This document shows, in pieces, positions 58,844 through 64,000 of a stretch of DNA of 64,000 nucleotides. Both the position numbers and the translations under genes were made by a program. How positions within the stretch are numbered: the stretch's first letter is position 1; the number at the start of each line of letters is the position of its first letter. The notes beneath the pieces are model-generated. The model saw only the letters and a list, made by a program, of their open reading frames with translations, made no database searches and was not told where the DNA came from. This DNA is from an uncultured Roseburia sp. (lineage in GTDB: Bacteria; Bacillota; Clostridia; Lachnospirales; Lachnospiraceae), in assembly GCA_910587865.1 (NCBI GenBank), contig CAJUNX010000010.1:42786-106785 (forward strand), read 5' to 3'.

Positions 58844-59263
58844 TTACAGCAGTCCTGCCAGCATCACAAGCCGGATCAGCGTAAAGACCAGTCCGTCCTC
58901 CCACGGGATCGCCTCATCGAGCTCTGTCAGTTCCCGCTCCCCGGCAAACACATGATAAATGCCGTCCGCAAAGCACTGCAGCGCATTTTCGACCGCAGGC
59001 TCTGTCCGGGCATCACTGCCGTTTCGAAACCCGAACGATACCTTGCCTTCCCCCGCCTTCTCCTCAATCTGCTCCGCGGTCAGATATCCCAAAAGCTTCC
59101 CCTCATCCCGCCTTTCGTTATAGTCCTTAACGCCCTGCGTGACAAGAGCGGTCAAAAGCTCCCGCAGTGTCTCCGGACGCTGTGTGAGCACAATCGGAAC
59201 CGGCTCCGTCCCTCTTCTCTCCCTTGTGCTTTTTTTCATCCTGACATAAATCGTGTATGACAT
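58844..59263 (-). CDS. Small hypothetical partner of the DUF4132 protein
   Basis: A 139-residue soluble protein (MSYTIYVRMKKSTRERRGTE...). Not recognised. It has a helical middle (TLRELLTALVTQGVKDYNER), GYLTAEQIEEKAGEGKVSFGF and a hydrophobic C-terminus (GLVFTLIRLVMLAGLL). ATG at 59263 has AAGGAG upstream. It lies 86 nt upstream of the DUF4132 gene and shares its promoter, so the two most likely act together. Confidence 0.72.
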   Translation of the reverse strand: MSYTIYVRMKKSTRERRGTEPVPIVLTQRPETLRELLTALVTQGVKDYNERRDEGKLLGYLTAEQIEEKAGEGKVSFGFRNGSDARTEPAVENALQCFADGIYHVFAGERELTELDEAIPWEDGLVFTLIRLVMLAGLL

Positions 59264-59315
59264 CCATGCTCCTTCCCTCCGGCAAACGATTGTCCGGCAA
59301 ACGTTCCTATTATTA

Positions 59316-59343
59316 AGCATAGCAAAAGCATATAAAATGTCAA
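59316..59343 (-). promoter_or_regulatory. Promoter of the small gene-DUF4132 operon
   Basis: On the - strand TTGACA (complement of 59338-59343), 16 nt, TATGCT (complement of 59316-59321). Confidence 0.75.
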
Positions 59344-59433
59344 TACCGCCGTTTCCGCCTTATCACACGTATACGCAGAAAAAGGTGACGCTATGGAACA
59401 ATACAGACCCGGAGAGATGAAACAGCGCTTCTA

Positions 59434-60777
59434 TTATTTGATCACCTGAAAAGTTTTCCACTTTCCGGTTCTTTCCCTCCAAATAAACAGAACAGCCCTG
59501 ACCACCCAGTCACACACCATGGCAAGGGCAATCCCGATCACACCCATCTGCAGGGTAATCCCCAGCAGATACGACAAAAGCAGACGCACCGCAACCGTAG
59601 AAGCAACTGACACATACATGGTAAATTTCACGTCCCCTGCTGCACGAAGTCCGTTGCTGAGCGCCCCAGAAAAAGGATAGAAGGCAGCATTGAACACATT
59701 ATGGATCAGCACCAGCCAGACTACCAGCCGTTTTGTTTCCGGCGACAGCGAATAAAAATGCAGAAACACCGGGGTTAGAAGAAAGACCAAAATGTTCCAT
59801 ACCGCCGAAATGAAAAGCGTCAGCTTTGTAAGTTTCTTAAAGTGATATTCTGCCGCTTCGGTATTTCCGGTTCCCATGCACTGCCCGATCACCGTAATGA
59901 ACACCGGCCCCATGGCGACACCGGCCAAAGCTGCCAGCGACCAGATGCTTTGTGCCACACCGTTTGCGGCAATCTGATAAGTTCCGAACAATGCCACGAT
60001 ACTGCTCAGCGCTACCTTGACGAGCTGGAAGATACCGTTTTCTACCCCATTTGGTACCGCCACATTCAGAATACTTTTCATCAGACTGCCATGCCAGCGA
60101 AAAATCCACTTTGCCCTGTACACCACCCTGTTCTTTTCCCGAAAGCAAAGAAAAGTGATGACCGCTGCGGAAAAAACACGGGCAAGGAAGGACGGCCATG
60201 CAACACCGGCTACCCCGGCGCGAAAAACAAAAACACCGATCACATTGCCAATAACATTGATCACATTGGACACTACCGAGAGATACATCGTCACATTTGT
60301 TTTTCCAAGACTGCGATAAACAGCCGCCCCCGCATTGTAAACGGCAAGCGCCGGATAGGAACAGGCCGAAATTCTCAGGTATGTCATACATGCCTCCATG
60401 ACCGGCTGCTCCACTTTCCCAAACAGCAGGCATAGCGTCGCTTCATTCCCAAGCAGGACCGCCGCCCCAAGCAGGACGGAAAAACCAAAAGAGAATATCA
60501 AAAGCTGGCTTGCGGACTCTCCCGCAAGGTCTGTATCCTGCCTGCCTATATACTGGCTGATCACAACAGCCCCTCCGGAAGCAAGTGCTGTAAACAGATA
60601 AATAAATATGGTATTGAACTGATTGACCAGGGACACCCCGGATACCGCTGATTCCCCGGCATAACTGATCACCAGCGTATCCGCAAGCCCTACAAACATC
60701 ACCAGAAGCTGCTCTAAAAACAGTGGTACAATCATTTTTTTCAGTTCCTGATTAGAAAACAAATCACTCCCGCTCAT
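59434..60777 (-). CDS. MATE-family efflux transporter
   Basis: A 447-residue, 12-segment MATE protein: IVPLFLEQLLVMFVGLADTLVISYAGESAVSGVSLVNQ, SQYIGRQD, GAAVYRSLGKTNVTMYLSVVSNVINVIGN, and the second-half start NVAVPNGVENGIFQLVKVALSS. AAGGAG precedes the ATG. It is preceded by a promoter (60863-60891) and, further up, by a LysR-type remnant in the same direction that may once have regulated it. Base composition is lower in GC than the left part of the window. Confidence 0.92.
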   Translation of the reverse strand: MSGSDLFSNQELKKMIVPLFLEQLLVMFVGLADTLVISYAGESAVSGVSLVNQFNTIFIYLFTALASGGAVVISQYIGRQDTDLAGESASQLLIFSFGFSVLLGAAVLLGNEATLCLLFGKVEQPVMEACMTYLRISACSYPALAVYNAGAAVYRSLGKTNVTMYLSVVSNVINVIGNVIGVFVFRAGVAGVAWPSFLARVFSAAVITFLCFREKNRVVYRAKWIFRWHGSLMKSILNVAVPNGVENGIFQLVKVALSSIVALFGTYQIAANGVAQSIWSLAALAGVAMGPVFITVIGQCMGTGNTEAAEYHFKKLTKLTLFISAVWNILVFLLTPVFLHFYSLSPETKRLVVWLVLIHNVFNAAFYPFSGALSNGLRAAGDVKFTMYVSVASTVAVRLLLSYLLGITLQMGVIGIALAMVCDWVVRAVLFIWRERTGKWKTFQVIK

Positions 60778-60862
60778 TCTGCTTCTCCTTTTTCAAAAAA
60801 GTCATATCCTGCCTGTTCTATCATCCCATTTGTACTCAGCCATTCTGCATCCCTGCATTTAC

Positions 60863-60891
60863 ATAATAATCTTATGCCTGACACATATCAA
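60863..60891 (-). promoter_or_regulatory. Promoter of the third MATE gene
   Basis: On the - strand TTGATA (complement of 60886-60891), 17 nt, TATTAT (complement of 60863-60868). Confidence 0.75.
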
Positions 60892-61035
60892 ATACCTGGT
60901 TTTTATGACTCATCCATGCTCAAAAAGCATTTTGCGTGTTCTGTAAATTTTGTAGCCGCCAGACGAAACGGCTGTTTCTCATCATTCAGAAGGACAGATT
61001 ATGGACGAACCCGCAGGCGGATTTTGAAAATGCGG

Positions 61036-61503
61036 TTATACTATATTTTCTAATTCTTTTTGGAGATGTTGTAAAAAAGCGTTGGAAGCCTTCGAAAAGA
61101 CCTGATATTTTTTCCATACGATACAAAGCCCGGCTTCTAAGGCAGGATACAGCGGTCGAAAACATAAGGCGCTGTCCCCGGTAGTGTTAATTAGTTTATC
61201 CAATGCGATCACATATCCGAATCCCTTTTTTACAAATTGTGACGCATTGTAAACCAAGTCATAAGTGGCGACAATGTTCAGCTTTGCAACATCTGTTTTT
61301 AACCATGAAAACATTTCGCTGTTCATAGACGTCTGGCGGGAAATAATGAGCGGCTTATCCCATAAATCTTCTGCAATTATGGATTCCTTTTCTGCCAGTG
61401 AGCTGTCTTTTCTCATTAAAACGCCCCACCGATCTTTTAAGGGAAAGGGGCGCGAACGGCTGGTGAAGCTGCTGGAAGCGGATAAACTTGGTTCCTGCCC
61501 CAT
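61036..61503 (-). pseudogene. LysR-type regulator remnant (effector domain only)
   Basis: About 140 residues of a LysR substrate-binding domain: PLKDRWGVLMRKDSSLAEKESI, DLWDKPLIISRQTSMNSEMFSWL, LNIVATYDLVYNASQFVKKGFGYVIALDKLI, ending LQHLQKELENIV. The N-terminal winged helix-turn-helix and the first half of the effector domain are missing, and the sequence before PLKDRWG (SLSASSSFTSRSR) is not LysR-like. There is no ribosome site. It was evidently cut by whatever lies at 61510-61715. The same orientation as the MATE gene suggests a former regulator-target pair. Confidence 0.75.
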
Positions 61504-61616
61504 TGACAGTGTGAAGTTGTCCGACGCGAAAGAAGGCTGATTGCAGCATAGCCGCAGACGGATTTACTACTTCTTTTACTACCACCCAGAGGGAAAACCT
61601 AAGAGGTTATGAGGGT

Positions 61617-61715
61617 ATATAAGAACTTCTCCCCATATCTAAAATGCCGGGAAAGCCCGAAAATACGGGCTATACCGACATATAAGAACTTCTAAAGAGA
61701 TAATCTAAATTCACC
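61617..61715. mobile_element. Left inverted-repeat end with hairpin
   Basis: 61673-61715 is the exact reverse complement of 63958-64000. Outward of it lie an AGCCCG-AAAATA-CGGGCT hairpin (61654-61671) and a direct repeat ATATAAGAACTTCT (61617-61630 and 61680-61693). It looks like the end of an insertion sequence or miniature element. It has no recognisable transposase. Confidence 0.7.
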
Positions 61716-62027
61716 ATAAATTTTTACGCTAAAACAATACATCTTTCACAATTAAAATTTAACGCTGCTTGTGATTATATCGTCAGGAAATCGTGATGTC
61801 AAACGATATTGAGCCTAAAAATACTCATATAACATTACTTCTCCTATATTCCGAAAATCAGAATTCCTCACGCTTCTCTTCTTTCCCTCCTGATTTCCGA
61901 AAATCGGAACTCTTGAAGCATGACTTTTGAATTTCTGTAATTCCGGTGACAAAAGAAGCAGAAAAAACATACACACTCTTTACAGGCATTGCTTTTCGAA
62001 GATTCTCCTTTGAAAAGAGCATACATC

Positions 62028-62672
62028 TCAGTGCACAGCTTTTAAAATCCCTGATCCCATACTATAAACATTGTCACAAAGTATATTTATATCTTCTGAA
62101 TTATGACTGGCAATTAAAATAACTTTTCCTCTTTTTTTCAGTTCAAGAAACAGTTCCCTCATTTCATTCACACCATAAAGATCCAGTCCATTAAACGGTT
62201 CGTCTAAAACCAGAAATTCCGGTTCTTCCATAATTGACTGTGCTATCGCTAATCTTTGCCGCATCCCCATAGAATATTTCCCTACATGTTTTTTGGATTT
62301 TGGATCAAGTCCTACTTTTTCCATAATGCTTTCTAAATATTGCCTGTTATTCTTATTATTAATCATATACAGGTATTCCAAATTTTTTATTCCAGAATAA
62401 TTTTTTAAAAAAGCCGGTTCTTCAATAATAATTCCAACCGAAGGAAGAACATCTGCCTGTCTTTCCCGCTTTATACCGTTTATTAGAATCTCGCCTGAAT
62501 CCAACGACAACAAACCACATATTATTTTAAATAAAACTGTTTTCCCTGCGCCGTTTCTCCCTATAATCCCTGTAATCTCTCCCTGTCTGCATTCCATATT
62601 GACATGATCCAGCACCTGCGTTTTACCAAAATATTTGCATACATCTTTTACTTTTATATTTTTATCCTTCAT
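62028..62672 (-). CDS. ABC transporter ATP-binding protein
   Basis: A 214-residue ATPase, short as in lantibiotic/bacitracin-type exporters: Walker A GIIGRNGAGKTVLFKIICG, Q-loop GIIIEEPAF, signature KYSMGMRQRLAIAQ, Walker B FLVLDEPFNGLD and switch ASHNSEDI. The start at 62672 (MKDKNIKVK) is preferred over 62687. It is the last gene of an AT-rich three-gene set between inverted repeats and overlaps in layout with the permease at 62677, 4 nt apart. Confidence 0.9.
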   Translation of the reverse strand: MKDKNIKVKDVCKYFGKTQVLDHVNMECRQGEITGIIGRNGAGKTVLFKIICGLLSLDSGEILINGIKRERQADVLPSVGIIIEEPAFLKNYSGIKNLEYLYMINNKNNRQYLESIMEKVGLDPKSKKHVGKYSMGMRQRLAIAQSIMEEPEFLVLDEPFNGLDLYGVNEMRELFLELKKRGKVILIASHNSEDINILCDNVYSMGSGILKAVH

Positions 62673-62676
62673 AAAA

Positions 62677-63525
62677 TCACTCCTCATCTGTCCAATCCAA
62701 ATCTTTTGTATATATTCTCTTCAAAGAAATGCCACTTAATATAAATACTGAAATTGCTGCCATAAGAATAACCTCCGAAAAGGAAGGCGCATTTTTACAT
62801 ACTTTTCCATACAACAGGAGCAAATTCATCCATGAAAACGGCGAAATAAAGCTAATCCATTGCTGGTATAAATACAGATTAGCAAATACAACCGATAAAA
62901 CGGAAAGAAGCGTTCCCATAAGTACAGCGGCTGTCCTGTTCACGCAGATACTCACAGCAAACATAATCATTCCAGCCAATCCGGTAGATATACAAAGGAT
63001 GATCCCAAATATCAGCATGGTTATGAAGGGATCATGCTCGATAATCAATTCATAGGAAAAAGATAATTTCACATTGTATTCCAGCCCTGCATTTGTCATA
63101 GCAAGGGAATTATACAATTTCCCCCACTCTGCAGTCCATTCCAGACATGGAAACAACGGCAATATGCTTAAAACCACTTCGATAAATGAAAGCGAAACAG
63201 CAGACATCCAGATTCTTAATATTTTAGCATATACCCATTTCTTCCTTCCCTCCCTTATTAATACATACATTTCATTTCTTTGCATAAAAGGTATATTAGA
63301 GTAAAAATAAATCACAGAGATTCCATAGATAAATAGAAAATATACATTTTGTCCAACAAAAGGCAATATCCAGGGCGATGCAGGATAATCCGCAGCAATA
63401 GAACATCGTTTCACTGAATTAATATAGTAATGCAAAATATAAAACTGAAAAACACAAAAAAACAACAACCGTCTGCTAAAAAAATTATTCACAAAATCCT
63501 GCCACACATGTTTTATTTTATTCAC
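62677..63525 (-). CDS. ABC transporter permease, membrane subunit
   Basis: A 282-residue membrane protein with six or more hydrophobic segments (LLFFCVFQFYILHYYI; VYFLFIYGISVIYFYSNI; AVSLSFIEVVLSILPLF; ITMLIFGIILCISTGLAGMIMFAV; VLMGTLLSVLSVVFANLYLY; VILMAAISVFILSGI). No specific family is recognised, but its place next to the ATPase defines it as a transporter subunit. AT-rich codon use differs from most of the window. It overlaps the next upstream gene by 8 nt. Confidence 0.8.
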   Translation of the reverse strand: MNKIKHVWQDFVNNFFSRRLLFFCVFQFYILHYYINSVKRCSIAADYPASPWILPFVGQNVYFLFIYGISVIYFYSNIPFMQRNEMYVLIREGRKKWVYAKILRIWMSAVSLSFIEVVLSILPLFPCLEWTAEWGKLYNSLAMTNAGLEYNVKLSFSYELIIEHDPFITMLIFGIILCISTGLAGMIMFAVSICVNRTAAVLMGTLLSVLSVVFANLYLYQQWISFISPFSWMNLLLLYGKVCKNAPSFSEVILMAAISVFILSGISLKRIYTKDLDWTDEE

Positions 63526-63937
63526 AGATTTTTCTCCTCAACCTTCTAATTAAAAGTTTTCTAAGCAAAATCACATTGACAGCCGCTATCACAACCACTA
63601 GCAGCAAGGACAAAGAATCATTTTGGAAAATATTATTTGAAGGAGAAAAAACCGCAGCCAGATTCAGTCTCCCAGAGGAAGCTGTTGTCAGGATGTAATC
63701 CACAAAATAATACTGAACCATTGGCGCCGATAACACAAGCATACGGTTTGAAATGAACATGGAAAGATACGCTGCCCATAAAGATAAAATTCCTGCAAGC
63801 ACACTGTATTGGATTCCGTAACAGAAATAATACAAAGAGTACCATTTATGTATTAAAAAGAATCTTAATCCCCCGGCATGTATGATATGATCATACTGCA
63901 AACCAGATACATCCACCCATGCTAATTTAAAATGCAT
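63518..63937 (-). pseudogene. 5'-truncated ABC permease subunit
   Basis: A 139-residue membrane fragment, homologous in style to the C-terminal half of the other permease (FFLIHKWYSLYYFCYGIQYSVLAGILSLWAAYLSMFISNRMLVLSAPMVQYYF in outline). The ATG at 63937 is 21 nt from the inverted repeat and lacks a good ribosome site; the frame probably continued upstream before the repeat element was inserted. I read it as a truncated second permease. It could instead be a short native subunit, so confidence is moderate. Confidence 0.55.
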
Positions 63938-63957
63938 TATATTCTGATAAAATTATT

Positions 63958-64000
63958 GGTGAATTTAGATTATCTCTTTAGAAGTTCTTATATGTCGGTA
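63958..64000. mobile_element. Right inverted-repeat end, continuing beyond the window
   Basis: 43 nt identical to the reverse complement of 61673-61715, reaching the last base of the window, so the element extends further right. Confidence 0.75.

Noticed and set aside
59394..59450. 18-codon + strand frame beginning MEQYRPGEMKQRFYYLIT after a weak AAAGGTG
   Set aside because: Too short, overlaps the MATE 3' end and has no clear homology; could be a truncated gene start but unsupported.

Overview
The window reads as chromosome of a fairly GC-rich member of Clostridia, most likely family Lachnospiraceae. The pointers are PolC-type DNA polymerase, the pyrH-frr-uppS-cdsA-dxr-rseP-ispG-polC order, paired LytTR/DUF3021 genes, a WYL-type regulator, several MATE pumps, a desulfoferrodoxin and intergenic style typical of the group. 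All family calls rest on motifs read by eye; no database search was possible.

Left part (1-19.5 kb): a Ppx/GppA-HD protein cut by the window edge, a DUF815 ATPase, pheA, a membrane-anchored beta-propeller protein, then a long leftward housekeeping operon. In transcription order it is polysaccharide deacetylase, bactofilin, pyrH, frr, uppS, cdsA, dxr, rseP, ispG, polC, covering nucleotide, isoprenoid, undecaprenyl and phospholipid supply and replication. A Na/Pi-type transporter follows.

Middle (19.6-34 kb): a rightward DUF1538 transporter translationally coupled to a tandem PII-like protein, a GH2 beta-mannosidase/GH5 pair, an orphan larB, superoxide reductase, PepSY lipoprotein, metF, greA, an Sfp-type phosphopantetheinyl transferase and a MATE pump.

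34-45 kb: a Crp/Fnr regulator divergent from a second MATE pump around a perfect TGTGA-N6-TCACA palindrome; a LytTR-DUF3021-ABC-ABC-response regulator-histidine kinase cluster; a cyclase/sugar kinase pair; and a WYL regulator.

46-60 kb: two unrecognised proteins and a metallophosphoesterase, a broken carbohydrate locus with an AT-rich insert next to tRNA-Glu, galE, an AraC regulator, a very large DUF4132 protein with a small partner, and a third MATE pump.

60.8-64 kb is AT-rich accessory DNA: a headless LysR gene and an ABC exporter remnant between perfect 43-bp inverted repeats.

Most striking points. (1) A leader element occurs in front of three unrelated genes (MATE, sugar kinase, galE). 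Each copy is a hairpin whose 8-9 nt loop is complementary to the bases just upstream of the Shine-Dalgarno, and the differences between copies keep the pairing: a candidate regulatory RNA. (2) Four minisatellite-like arrays each begin at or just after a stop codon. (3) The DUF1538/PII pair sits behind a structured leader. (4) The inverted-repeat-bounded ABC cassette lies at the right edge.
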